Shown here: piece by piece, positions 45,321 to 57,311 of the stretch | How the letters are laid out: every line of letters begins with the position of its first letter | How positions within the stretch are numbered: position 1 is the first letter of the stretch | From: Dipteris shenzhenensis | Lineage: Eukaryota; Polypodiophyta; Polypodiopsida; Gleicheniales | Reading direction: 5' to 3' (one strand) | Assembly (NCBI GenBank): GCA_047967505.1 | Contig: CM106539.1 | DNA: 64,000 nucleotides | The notes under the pieces: generated by a model | Databases searched by the model: none | What the model was told of the DNA's origin: nothing | Seen by the model: only the letters and a program-made list of their open reading frames with translations | Position numbers and translations under genes: made by a program

Positions 45321-45507
45321 GAAATCAAGACAATTAGTAGCTTCATTTTCTTGTGTTAACTGTGCTAAAATGCATCCATAAATGGCAATACATCATACAT
45401 GCCTTCATGAATAAAAGGAAGGAGTTGAAGGCAGCTCTCGGTAGCGTGTTTGGAAAGAATGCTAGCAAATTGTGTAGCATATACCAAATCCCATGGTCGT
45501 ACCATAA
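45321..45507 (-). other. Unit V leader upstream of RT
   Basis: Ends at the common breakpoint ACCATAA|GCC (45507/45508). Confidence 0.5.
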
Positions 45508-46294
45508 GCCTGCAGTCCCACATAAAAAGGTCCTTGTTCTAACTTGCCTTTTTTGTGGATGGATGCGCGTGAGTTGGCAAACTTCTCAACCAAATTCGCT
45601 GATGAAGTTTTCTGAAGATGATACTTGCACACTATATACTACCGGCGGAATCGATAGATGCATATAATCATCCATCCTAAGATATTAGTTGATTTTCCGT
45701 TTACAACTTTTGGCTAATACTGAGAATTTTGGGAGTAGATTGTCCTTTTTATGGGTATACATAACATAAACATGGGATTTTGAGACAACTTAGTGATCTC
45801 TAGCTACTGCTGTGATTATGCAAGTTTTTGGGCAGAACAGTAATTTTTATCTTACCACCTTCCATCAGAGCTGATTGTATGGGATTTTTGGAAAAAAGAA
45901 GGACTGCTAATGAATGAATTGGGACACCTTATAGTCCCCTTCCAATTTATATTCAGTTGCTAATATTACGGAATCTTTACTTCCAACAAGGCCAATGTAA
46001 CGATTTATAATGTTCTCTGATCCAATTATGTGGGGAACAATAGGACTTGGGATTTAAGGGACTTTGGAGAATTACATGGGAAAGGGGTGTAATTCTTGCA
46101 ATTACAAACAGTAGATTTGAAGTTGTTTAATGAACTAATGAAATGATTGATTCAAAGACTTTAAAGTATATCAAGGATGTTGGATTGACATATGATAAAG
46201 AGTAGTAGAAATGTAGGTTGAAACACACACTAGCCTAACCATGGTGAGGTAAGAGAAATCTCATGACTAATGGTTGGACTTGTCTTTGACTAGC
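45508..46294 (+). other. Untranslated block, inverted orientation (unit V)
   Basis: Near-full-length copy, highly similar to those at 40853 and 48302. Confidence 0.6.
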
Positions 46295-46636
46295 AGGCCT
46301 CTTTGTGGCACAAGGATTTGATGGCTCTTGGGTATGTGGGTCCACTACCCTCCCCATCACTTGGATGCCAGGCCATTATGACTATGTTGAATAAAAGAGT
46401 CCATGACAGAATCGTTGCCATAGATATGCAGGAAATCAAAGAGCACCCTGAGTCAAATAAACTACTGGTTATGCTACTGTCCATCAATGATTGGTGCAAA
46501 ATTTTAGTGATTGGAAAGGGCAATACATATAAAATTTTGGAGGTGATCAATCGGCTATCTTTGTCTTTGGATGGAAGATAATATTGTTTTGGTGGAATTT
46601 GCAGAGAAGTCTCCTAAAACAATGAGGGACCTCTTC
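46295..46636 (+). pseudogene. ORF1 N-terminal fragment (unit V)
   Basis: The frame 46303-46581 keeps the CAG codon: LWHKDLMALGYVGPLPSPSL, GCQAIMTMLNKRVHDRIVAI, NDWCKILVIGKGNTYKILEV. A small deletion (DQLMEE missing) shifts the frame near 46570. At 46637 it is fused head-on to RT sequence of unit VI; the C-terminal two thirds are gone. Confidence 0.55.
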
Positions 46637-47755
46637 TGCTGGAGTCGACCAAGCTGACTTATCTGTAGAGGAAATAAGGAGGGATCTTGTTAGTCTCCTC
46701 ACTTCCTTCATTACAGATGGCCTCTTTAAGGGATCCTACTTCCCACAATGTTTAGTCTCTTTCTCTCCGCTAGTTTTTCCAAATAGTTACTGCAAAATAA
46801 TCTGAATTCCCTCTCCATTGGGTTCAATATTTCCAACTACTCGGGACTGAGTGTGATCACTTGGTTCCAAATCATATATAACACATTTAGTGTCCCACCA
46901 ATGCTCAATTGTTTTCTAAGGATATGTTCTAATCCCTTCTTCAAATATTCCTTTAATGTGTTCTCAATCACAATTTCATTATCAATGGTACACACATGTC
47001 CCCATTCTATGTTAATGAATTTTGTAAAAGTATTGTTTTCACACCGACACATAATCTCTTACCCATCTATGAATACTGTCCCAGGTTTACACAGTAAAGA
47101 TGCTGAATTCTCGAAGAACTGCCAAGCAATGTTAGTATCTTTTATGGAGTCAATCACATTATCCATCTTCTGGTGATAGAGAACGTCTATAGGGTTATCA
47201 AATAATGCATGCACGAAGATGCTAGATTTCTTTTCTTTACTCATTTGAATTCTCCTGTTGTGTGGCAAAAGCACAATACTTCTCAACCAAACATCACAAA
47301 CCTGCCATGAATCAATCCTTGTCATCATGGAGTAGATGTCGTACAGGAAGATTCTTGTCCTTTGTATCATCAGTGCATGACATGGTGTTACCCCCTCTCA
47401 AGATCTTTGATGGCCGTACCTGGGAATCCGAGCTATCCAAATGTACTGAACTCTTTCCCGGGTGTTGCCATTCAATCATCTTACGGGAATAGTGGTCTCT
47501 AGGTGGGCAGTATGATGTGAATCCCCGTCCCCTTGCATACCCAATGCATCTCGCTGATCTCTCTCTATCTTGAGATCCATATGCTCTAGCGAGTAGTGTC
47601 TCCAGGGACCGTAGCATGAGTTCCCCATATGACATTACTCGTGGTGATGGTTGCGGTAATAAAGGAACAAGGGGGTTCTTCTCCAGATTCTTCACAGCTA
47701 ATAAAACTAGCTCCCTTATGTAGTGAAATGTGAGAGAAGCCTTGCGGAATATAAC
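46637..47755 (-). pseudogene. Unit VI reverse transcriptase, N-terminal region only
   Basis: Contains the segment from the Arg/Ser-rich extension (frame 47809-47312, with LTFHYIRELVLLAVKN and a long Arg-rich stretch) through LLPHNRRIQMSKEKK (47370-47059), EWGHVCTIDNEIVIENTL (47052-46837) and the KKLN...LLIASTDKS region to about 46640. No palm motifs. The extension frame reads into the solo LTR at 47761. Confidence 0.6.
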
Positions 47756-48094
47756 CATACTATTGGGGTAAGTATGATCAACGGCTTGCTTTATGGTGCA
47801 TGTGTGCATCTAGGGGAGTCACATGTGTGTTTGTGTGTGTTGTAAAGGCACATCAAGTGCTATGATGTGTCTAGTGTGTGACCTAAGTCATGATGTAAGA
47901 CAAAGGCAATCCCATTGATGTAGGGATTGACTCCCGCTGATGTAGGGGCTCATTGCCACTATGTAGGGAAGGTATTACCTTCTCCTCCTTTCTATAAAAG
48001 AGGGTCTTCTCTTTCACAATCAATAAAGAGATTTCATTGTGCTCTCACACCTCTTGCAAGATGCATCTATTCTATCCTATGGGATCCTACATAC
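47756..48094. mobile_element. Solo LTR or TRIM-like insertion, 329 bp, with 5-bp target duplication
   Basis: Other units read ATAACCATACCACTAGCC here. In unit VI this site is split: CATAC (47756-47760), then 329 bp (47761-48089), then CATAC again (48090-48094). The insert carries a TATA-like CTATAAAAGAGGG (about 47992-48004) and AATAAAG (48023), as in an LTR promoter and polyadenylation signal on the plus strand. Its ends (TATTGGGG ... GGATCCTA) are not canonical TG...CA, so the exact border may shift by a base or two. Confidence 0.75.
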
Positions 48095-48301
48095 CACTAG
48101 CCTTCATATTTCAAGAAATCATGACAATTAGTAACTTCATTTTCTTGTGTTAAGTGTGCTAAAATGCATCAATAAATGGCAATACATCATACATGCGTTC
48201 ATGAATAAAAGGAAGGAGTTGAAGGCAGCTTTCAATAGCCTGTTTGGAAAGAATGTCGACAAATTGTGCAGCATATACAAAATCCCATGGTCGTACCATA
48301 A
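48095..48301 (-). other. Unit VI leader upstream of RT
   Basis: Leader sequence continuing after the solo LTR, ending at the common breakpoint near 48301. Confidence 0.5.
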
Positions 48302-49090
48302 GCCTGCAATCCCACATTAAAAGGTCCTTGTTCTAACTTGCCTTTTTTGTGGATGGATGCGCGTGAGTTGGCACACTTCTCAACCAAATTTGCTGATGAA
48401 GGTTTTTGAAGATGATACTAGCACACTATATACTACCGGCGGAATGGATAGATGCATATAATCATCCATCCTATGATATTAGTTGATTTTTTGTTTACAA
48501 CTTTTGGCTGAGAATTTTGGGAGTAGATTGTCCTTTGTATGGGTATACATACCATAAACATGGGATTTTGAGACAACTCAATGTTCTCTAGCTACTGCTG
48601 TGATTATGCAAGTTTTTGGGCAGAACAGTAATTTTTATCTTACAACCTTTCATCAAAACTGATTGTATGGGATTTTTGGAAAAAAGGAGGACTGCTAATG
48701 AATGAATTGGGACACCTTGTAGTCCCCTTCCAATTTATATTCAGTTGCTAATATTACGGAATCTTTACTTCCAGCAAGGCCAATGTAACAATTTATAGTA
48801 TTCTTTGATCCAATTATGTGGGGAACAATAGGACTTGGGATTTAAGGGACTTTGGACAATTACATGGGAAAGGGGTGTAATTCTTGCAATTACAAACAGC
48901 AGATTTGAAGTTGTTTAATGAACTAATGAAATGATTGATTCAAAGACTTTAAAGTATATCAAGGATGTTGGATTGAGATATGATAAAGAGTAGTAGAAAT
49001 GTAGGTTGAAACGCACACTAGCCTAACCATTGTGAGGTAAGAAAAATCTCATGGCTAATGGTTGGACTTGGCTTTGACTAGCAGGCCTCT
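48302..49090 (+). other. Untranslated block, inverted orientation (unit VI)
   Basis: Complete copy. At its end GGCCTCTTTGTGGCA is duplicated (49083-49112). Confidence 0.6.
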
Positions 49091-49536
49091 TTGTGGCAGG
49101 CCTCTTTGTGGCACAAGGATTTGATGGCTCTTGGGTATGTGGGTCCGCTACCCACCCCATCACTTGGATGCCAAGCCATTACGACTATGCTGAATAAAAG
49201 AGTCCATGACAGAATCGTTGCCATAGATATGCAGGAAATCAAAGAGCACCCTGAGTCAAATAAACTGCTGGTTGTGCTACTGTCCATCAATGATTGGTGC
49301 AAAATTTTAGTGATTGGAAAGGGCAATACAGATAAAATTTTGGAGGTGATCAATCGGCTATCTTTGTCTTTGGACCAATTAATAGAGGACGATAATATTG
49401 CTTTGGTGGAATTTGCAGAGAAGTCTCCTGAAACAATGAGGGACCTCTTCATGTATTCCAATCTCCCTCCCCTAGTAGGACCTTTGTCCCTGGATAGTTT
49501 GGGCCTGAAATGCTTTCCTTTACCAAAAGGGTCTAT
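49091..49536 (+). pseudogene. ORF1 N-terminal half, open frame (unit VI)
   Basis: A 155-codon open frame (49091-49558) with no internal stop: LWHKDLMALGYVGPLPTPSL, GCQAITTMLNKRVHDRIVAI, NDWCKILVIGKGNTDKILEV, LSLSLDQLIEDDNIALVE, PETMRDLFMYSNLPPLVG and DSLGLKCFPLPKGS. It is the cleanest N-terminal half, supporting MALGYV or an upstream Met as the start. At about 49537 it is cut and joined to the terminal region, so the last 20 codons are foreign. The antisense strand is also open over the same span but is not conserved elsewhere. Confidence 0.6.
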
Positions 49537-50747
49537 AAATCCCAAACATATTCTATAAATGGTAATAATACAAGATAAAAAATAATAACCAGTAAGTGGC
49601 AGTAATCATTCGTTTTAATAAATATAACAAATAGGAGTGACTCGTGAAGAAGGAATGGCATATACATATCTTATAGACATATACCGAGCGTATAGGACCC
49701 TTACCATCCTTGGAGGTGATACGACTTCTGTGTCGTGTCTCCAAAGAGTATAACCATGCCGTCTGTTACTGCTAGAGACTTTGTGTCATTGCATAAATTG
49801 CCAGCATTTGACATCCTAGCTCTCGGCTCTCATAGGGCATGCATCTGGCCCTCAACCATTATTGAGCTGCTCGTCCGATGTAATCTCAATTTAACATCTA
49901 GACTTGTATGGCTTTACGTTAGGGACATCGCGTTTCCATCGCGCTAGGTCCACCACTCCTATGGAGTGTCTAGGGATTACCTTTGCTTCCTTGTATCCCA
50001 CCGAGGTACTCAACGAATCGTTATTCAGTTGGGCAATTCAGTTGGGCACTGCAGAATTACCGTCCAACCCTCTGTGCTCTACCCATTCATATACATAGTA
50101 CTAGCGTATCGTAAGGGAACATGATAAGGTATGCATGGAGGAGCCCGTTCTAGCTAGCATTGCCTACCTCGCTCCATACGTTAGAGGTGCAATAAAACGA
50201 AAGGGATGGATCCGTCAACGAAGTCTCTCCTTCGTAAACGATGGGGGAGCTCACTGCTGTTTGGCTAGCGTATCTTCGCTTTCCCTCCAAGACTAAGCTA
50301 GTGCTAGCATTCCCTGCCTCACTCCATACGTTAGAGGTGCAATAAAACGAAAGGGATGGATCCGTCAATGAAGTCTGTCCTTCAGAGACGATGGGGGAGC
50401 TCACTGCCGTTTGGCTAGCGTATCTTTGCTTTCCCTCCAAGACTAAGCTAGTGCTAGTGGTGCGGCTCAAGAAAAGAACATCTCCTGTTCTTATGGTCTT
50501 TCAAATAAAACACACGATATTTAGATCATGGGCCGCGTTCTAGCTCTTGCAGTCAGGTCTCGAGTATTTCCAAGTCATAACTCACCTGTGCTCCTTCCAT
50601 TTTTGAACTTGTACACACTTGTGAGATTCCTCTAGCAACTCCCTAAACTTGTTCAGTGCTCTCAGTTCCTTTTTCATGTGTGCTTCCCTTCCTCTTCTCG
50701 TTCAGTCAGTCTTAGAATGGTGAGTATTTTACTACTCAGTGCTAGTC
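49537..50747 (-). repeat. Terminal region fragment with 150-bp tandem duplication (unit VI/VII)
   Basis: Matches 28640-29680. Bases 50153-50302 are repeated with few differences at 50303-50452 (period 150). The region joins RT at GTGCTAGTCTT|TTTTCC, the junction also found at 43611. Confidence 0.65.
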
Positions 50748-52530
50748 TTTTTTCCTATTCCAGTTTAGGTTCAGATACCTCTTTCCCTTTCCTCCATAGG
50801 CCACGCTGATGACTTCTGATATCACTTTCTTCAACCCATATTTCCTATCCAAAGGAAAATTTTCATAGCATTTACCTATATCTGTAGTGAATACCAATTG
50901 GATACTTTGTGGTCAATTCAATTTCACCTCGTATATGGAACTGACAATCCAAAATGCACTCACTATAATGTTAGCCTAGATCCCTAGATGAATTTATAAT
51001 GGTCAATTCCATTTGCTCTTGGAGATCCCTAGATGAATTTATTATGGGATCCAAACATGCTTGTAATGCAAAAGTAATTAATGATGCCAATTCTGAGAAT
51101 ATACAAAGGTGTGCATTAGTAATCCATTTGAAAGTGTTTTTGTGAGATTTGAAAGTAGCCATTACATATGGAAAAGTATGAGAATCCAGAGTAATATTCA
51201 AATTAAAGTTTTGAATATCTTTGACCAGTCGGTCTAAGATGTCTGGGTTATCCACTCTCACGAAGTCCCTACTGGATACCCTTAATACTGCTTGGTCGTA
51301 AATGAACTTCTTACAAATATATGCTGAGTCGACGAAGCTGACTTATTTGTAGAAGCACTAAGGAGAGATCTTGTTATTCTGCTCACTTCCTTCATTACAG
51401 ACGGCATCTTTAAGGGATCCCTACTTCCCACAATGTTTAGCTTCTTTCTCTAGCTTGTTTTTCCAAATAGTTACTACAAAATAATTCGAATTCCCTCTCC
51501 ATTTGGTTCAATATTTCCAACAACTCGGGACCGAGTGTGATCACTTGGTTCCAGATCATATATATCACATTTAGTGTCCCACCAATGCTCAATTGTTTTC
51601 TAAGGATATGTCCTAATCCCTTCTTCAACTATTCCTTTAATGTGTTCTCAATCACAATTTCATTATCAATGGTACACACATGTCCCCATTCTATGTTAAT
51701 GAATTTTGTAAAAGTACTGTTGTCACACCGACACATAATCTCTTACCCATTTATGAATATTGTCCCAGGTTTACACAATAAAGATGCTAAATTCTCGGAG
51801 AACTGCCAAGCAATGTTAGTATCTTTTATGGAGTCAATCACATTATCCATCTTCTGGTGATAGAGAATGTCTATAGAAAGTTTTTTAATTGAGAACGTTT
51901 CAAGTAGAGGGTTATCAGATAATGCATGCATCAAGATGCTAGATTTCTTTTCTTTACTCAGAATTATCCTGTTGTGTGGCAACAGCATGGTACTTCTCAA
52001 CCAAACATCACATACCTGCCATCAATCAATCATTGCATCATAGAGCAGATGTCCTAGAGGAAGATTCTTGATCTTTGTATCAGTGTATGACATGGTCTTA
52101 CCCCCTCTCAAGACCTTTGATGGCCATACCTGGGAATCCAAGCTATTACCCCCTCTCAAGACCTTCGATGGCCGTACCTAGGAATCCGAGCTATCCAAAT
52201 GTACTGAACTCTTCTCCGGAGGTTGCCATTCAATCACCTTATGGGAAAAGTGGTCTCTAGGTGAGTAGTATGATGTGCATCCCGGTCCCCTAGTATATCC
52301 GATGCGTCCTGCTGATCTCCCTCTTGCTCGAGATGCATATGCTCTTGCAGGTAGTGTCTATGGGGACCGTAGCATGAGTTCCCCATATGACATTACTCCT
52401 GGTGATGGTTGGGGTAATAAAGGAGCAAGGGGGTTCTTATCCAGATTCTTCACAATTAATAAAACTAGCTCCCTTAAGTAGTCAAATGTGAGAGAAGCCT
52501 TGCGGAATATAACAATACCACTAGCCTTCA
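50748..52530 (-). pseudogene. Unit VII reverse transcriptase, palm truncated
   Basis: Same truncation as unit V: starts after motif A and lacks B' and YxDD. Frames: 51261-50971 (FKSHKNTFKWITNAHLCIFS, ASLITFALQACLDPI), 51628-51437, 52000-51743 (LLPHNRIILSKEKKSS). A small duplication around RDLQEQ (50975-51040) and a 49-bp duplication at 52099-52195 in the extension add to the breaks. Confidence 0.6.
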
Positions 52531-52726
52531 TATTTTAAGAAATCAAGACAATTAGTAACTTCATTTTCTTGTGTTAAGTGTGCTAAAATGCATCAATAAA
52601 TGGCAATACATCATACATGCCTTCATGAATAAAAGAAAGGAGTTGAAGGCAACTTTCAGTAGCCTTGTTTCGAAAGAATGCCAGCAAATTGTGCAGCATA
52701 TACCAAATCCCATGGTCGTACCATAA
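52531..52726 (-). other. Unit VII leader upstream of RT
   Basis: Ends at the common breakpoint; here the first bases of the untranslated block are also lost (ACCATAAGCCCACATT). Confidence 0.5.
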
Positions 52727-53690
52727 GCCCACATTAAAAGGTCCTTATTCTAACTTGCCTTTTTTGTGGATGGATGCGCACGAGTTGGCACACTTCTCAA
52801 CCAAATTTGCTGATAAAGGTTTCTGAAGATAATATTGGCACACTATATACTACCAGCGGAATGGATAGATGCATATAATCATCCATCCTATGATATTAGT
52901 TGATTTTTTGTTTACAACTTTTGGCTAGTACTGAGAATTTTGGGAGTAGACTGTCCTTTTTATGGGTATACATACCATAAACATGGGATTTTGAGACAAC
53001 TCATGAAGGTTTCTGAAGATAATATTGGCACACTATATACTACCGGCAGAATGGATAGATGCATATAATCATCCATCCTATGATATTAGTTGATTTTTTG
53101 TTTACAACTTTTGGCTAGTACTGAGAATTTTGGGAGTAGATTGTCCTTTTTATGGGTATACATACCATAAACATGGGATTTTGAGACAACTCAATGATCT
53201 CTAGCTACTGCTGTGATTATGCAAGTTTTTGGGCAGAATAGCAATTTTTATCTTACCACCTTCCATCAAAACTGATTGTATGGGATTTTTGGAAAAAAGA
53301 AGGACTACTAATGAATGAATTGGGAAACCTTGTAGTCCCCTTCCAATTTATATTCAGTTGCTAATATTGTGGAATCTTTACTTCTAGCAAGGCCAATGTA
53401 ATGATTTATAATATTCTCTTATCCAGTTATGTGGGGAACAATAGGACTTGGGATTTAAGGGACTTTGGAGAATTACATGGGAAAGGCATGTAATTCTTGC
53501 AATTACAAACAGTAGATTTGAAGTTGTTTAATCAACTAGTGAAATGATTGATTCAAAGACTTTAAAGTATATCAAGGATGTTGGATTGAGATATGATAAA
53601 GAGTAGTAGAAATGTAGGTTGAAACACACACTAGCCTAACCATTGTGAGGCAAGAAAAATCTCATGACTAATGGTTGACTAGCAGGCCTC
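52727..53690 (+). other. Untranslated block with 190-bp tandem duplication (unit VII)
   Basis: The stretch starting AAGGTTTCTGAAGATAAT at 52816 is repeated from 53006 (period 190), nearly identical. Otherwise like the other copies. Confidence 0.65.
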
Positions 53691-54634
53691 TTTGTGGCAC
53701 AAGGATTGGATGGCTCTTGGGTATGTGGGTCCGCTACCCGCCCCATCACTTGGATGCTAGGCCATTATGACTATGCTGAATAAAAGAGTCTATGACAAAA
53801 TCATTGCCATAGATATGCAAGAAATCAAACAGTACCCTGAGTAAAATAAACTAATGGTTATGCTACTGTCCATCAATGATTGGTGCAGAATTTTAGTGAT
53901 TGGAAGCAATACATATAAAATTTTAGAGGTGATCAATCAGCTATCTTTGTCTTTGGACCAATTAATGGAGGAAGATAACATTGCTTTGGTGGAATTTGCA
54001 AAGAAGTCTGCTGAAACAATGAGGGACCTCTTCATGTATTCCAATCTCCCTCCCCCTGCAGGACCTTTGCCCCTGGATAGTTTGGGCCTGAAATGCTTTC
54101 CTTTACCAAAAGGGTCCTCTTCCAACAAAACATAGCATAGTTTCTATGATCTTGAGGGTCTATCTGAGGATGTACAAGAGACAATATTCTCAGATCAACT
54201 CATGCCTACTGCAATCACTCCAAAAAAGAGCTCTATGCATACATATACTAACCCTTATTTTCCTCCATAGGTATTGGAAGCCGAATTGTTGGCATGTGGT
54301 GAAACAAAGTTTGGGAACTTCATGATATGAATTTATTAGCACCCTTTGCACCAGATATGTGGAAATTTTTGGCCGATCTTGTTGAATCATCTAAAGCATT
54401 GAAAATGCAAGCAACAAGCCAAGCGTAGAGCTTCAATATTAGCATCACACATAGCCACCCTCATTCAAACTTCTGCCCGATGTCAGCATTTGCTATAGGC
54501 AAATGCCCTTCCCCCATGGGTGTTTTTGGGAGGTGTAAGAGCCGGATTTCAAAAACAGAAAGGAGGACTCCTAAGTACCTGAATGATATCTTCAATGTTG
54601 GGAGACCTTATATCAAGTGTAGATGTTTGGAGGA
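53691..54634 (+). pseudogene. ORF1, inverted copy (unit VII)
   Basis: Full-length but broken: TAG in LGC*A (53757), TAA in HPESNK (near 53843), then open 53854-54135 (LSLSLDQLMEEDNIALVE, DSLGLKCFPLPKGSSSNK) ending in TAG. The A-run change follows. After the shared UAG at 54426 the extension MSAFAIGKCPSPMGVFGRCK, PKYLNDIFNVGRPYIKCRCL is open (54480 onward) and in frame with that UAG. Confidence 0.55.
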
Positions 54635-54699
54635 TTCTAGCACAAACTTGTTATCCATGTCCCCCAACTTGACTTGCAATATTTCATATTTTGGCACTT
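54635..54699 (-). repeat. Short terminal region fragment (65 bp)
   Basis: TTATCCATGTCCCCCAACTT to TTTTGGCACTT only, then RT of unit VIII. A different deletion junction from units V and VII. Confidence 0.6.
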
Positions 54700-56340
54700 T
54701 CCCATCAAAAGGGATATTTTCATAACATTTACCTATATCTGCAGTGAAGACCGATTGGATACTTTGTGGTAAATTCAATTTCACCTCGTATATGGAACTG
54801 ACAATCCAAAATGCACTCACTATAATGTTCCCTCCAATTCAATTTGCTCTTGGAGATCCCCAGATGAATTCATGATGGGATCCAAACATGCTTGTAATGC
54901 AAAAGTAATTAATGATGCCAATTCGGAGAATATACAAAGGTGTGCATTAGTAATCCATCTGAAAGTGTTTTTGTGAGCTTTGAAAGTAGCCATTAGATAT
55001 GGGAAAGTATGAGAATCTAGAGTACTATTCAAGTTAAAGTTTTGAATATCTTTGACCAGTCGGTCTAAGATGTCTGGGTTATCCACTCTCGCGAAGTTCC
55101 TGCTAGATACCCTTAATACTGCTTAGTTGTAAATGAACTTCTTACAAATATATGCTGGAGTCGACGAAGCTGACTTATCTGTAGAAGCAATAAGGAGGGA
55201 TCTTGTTAGTCTCCTCACTTCCTTCATTTCAAATGGTGTCTTTAAGGGATCCCTACTTCCCACAATGTTTAGTTTCCTTCTCCCCTCTACTTTTGCCAAA
55301 TAGTTACTACAAAATAATCCAAATTCCCTCTCCATTGGGTTCAATATTTCCAACAACTTGGGACTGAGTGTAATCACTTGGTTCCAGATCATATATAACA
55401 CATTTAGTGTCCCACCAATGCTCAACTATTTTCTAAGGATATGTCCTAATGCCTTCTTCACATATTCCTTTAATGTGTTCTCAATCACAATTTCATTATC
55501 AATGGTACACACATGTCCCCATTCTATGTTAATGAATTTTGTAAAAGTATTGTTTTCACACCAACACATAATCTCTTACCCATCTATGAATACTGTCCCA
55601 GATTTACACAATAAGATGCTAAATTCTCGGACTGCCAAGCAATGTTAGTATCTTTTATGGAGTCAATCACATTATCCATCTTCTAGTGATAGAGAACGTC
55701 TATAGAAAGTATTTTAATTGGGAACGTTTTAAGTAGAGGGTTATCAAATAATGCATGCATGAAGATGCTAGATTTCTTTTCTTTACTCATCAGAATTCTC
55801 CTGTTGTGTGGCAACAGCACGATACTTCTCAATCAAACATCACATACCTGCCATCAATCAATCCTTGTCATCATAGAGTGGATGTTGTACAGGAAGATTC
55901 TTGTTCTTTATATTAGTGTATGACATGGTCTTACCCCCTCTCAAGACCTTTGATGGCCGTACCTAGGAATCCGAGCTATCCAAATGTACTGAACTCTCCG
56001 TCGAGTGTCGCCATTCAATCATCTTACGGGAATAGTGGTCTCTAGGTGAGTAGTATGATGTGCATCCCCATCCCCTGGTATATCTGATGTGTCTTGCTGA
56101 TCTCCCTCTAGCTTGAGATGCATATGCTCTAGCAAGTAGTGTCTCCGGAGACCGTAGTAGGTAGTGTCTCCGGGGACTGTAGCATGAGTTCCCCATATGA
56201 CATTACTCCTAGTGATGGTTGGGGTAATAAAGGAGCAAGGGCGTTCTTCTCCAGATTCTTCATAGCTAATAAAACTAGCTCCCTTATGTAGTGAAATGTG
56301 AGAGAATCCTTGCGGAATATAACCATACCACTAGCCTTCA
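54700..56340 (-). pseudogene. Unit VIII reverse transcriptase, palm truncated
   Basis: Starts inside motif A (TADIGKCYENIPFDGK, 54820-54608) and keeps LPYLMATFKAHKNTFRWITN (55086-54820), IGGTLNVLYMIWNQVITL to STPAYICKKFIYN (55425-55123), and the extension (56341-56129 and 56196-55963). B' and YxDD are absent. Stops include a TAG in YDQ/YN*AV near 55125. Confidence 0.6.
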
Positions 56341-56535
56341 TATTTCAAGAAATCAAGACAATTAGTAACTTCATTTTCTTGTGTTAACTGTGCAAAAATG
56401 CATCCATAAATGGCAATACATCATGCATGCCTTCATGAATAAAAGGAAGGAGTTGAAGGCAACTTTTGGTAGCCTGTTTGGAAAGAATGGCGGCAAGTTG
56501 TGTAGCATATACAAAATCCCATGGTCGTACCATAA
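56341..56535 (-). other. Unit VIII leader upstream of RT
   Basis: Leader sequence ending at the common breakpoint (56535/56536). Confidence 0.5.
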
Positions 56536-57311
56536 GCCTGTAGTCCCACATTAAAAGGTCCTTGTTCTAACTTGCCTTTTTTGTGGATGGATGCGCATGA
56601 GTTGGCACACTTCTCAACCAAATTTGCTGATGACGGTTTTTGAAGATGATACTGGCACACTATATACTACCGACGGATTGGATAGATGCATATAATCATC
56701 CATCCTATGATATTAGTTGATTTTTTGTTTACAACTTTTGGCTAATACTCGGAATTTCGGGAGTAGATTGTCCTTTTTATGGGTATACATAACATAAACA
56801 TGGGGCAACTCAGTGATCTCTAGCTACTGCTGTGATTATGCAAGTTTTTGGGCAGAACAGTAATTTTAATCTTACCACCTTCCATCAGAATTGATTGTAT
56901 GGGATTTTTGGAAAAAAGAAGGAATGCTAATGAATGAATTGGGACACCTTGTAGTCCCCTTCCAATTTATATTCAGTTGCTAATATTATAGAATCTTTAC
57001 TTCCAGCAAGGCCAATGTTACGATTTATAATATTCTTTGATCCAGTTATGTGGGGAACAATAGGACTTGGGATTTAAGGGACTTTGGAGAATTACATGGG
57101 AAAGGCATGTAATTCGTGCAATTACAAATAGTAGATTTGAAGTTGTTTAATGAACTAATGAAATGATTGATTCAAAGACTTTAAAGTATATCAAGGATGT
57201 TGGATTGAGATATGATAAAGAGTAGTAGAAATGTAGGTTGAAACACACACTAGCCTAACCATTGTGAGGTAAGAGAAATCTCATGACTAATGGTTGGACT
57301 TGGCTTTGACT
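56536..57311 (+). other. Untranslated block, inverted orientation (unit VIII)
   Basis: Full-length copy with a roughly 12-bp deletion near 56803. Confidence 0.6.

Noticed and set aside
49078-49545. 155-codon minus-strand ORF opposite ORF1 of unit VI
   Set aside because: It is the mirror of a conserved plus-strand frame, is broken in other units and encodes no motif.
50150-50470. Minus-strand ORF with two 50-residue repeats
   Set aside because: It results from the 150-bp tandem duplication of non-coding terminal region (150 is divisible by three); single-copy versions in other units are not open.
51537-51860. Recurrent plus-strand ORFs of 96-107 codons (ITWFQIIYNTFSVPPML...) opposite the RT N-terminal region
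   Set aside because: They recur because the RT sequence recurs; the minus strand carries the RT motifs and explains the conservation.
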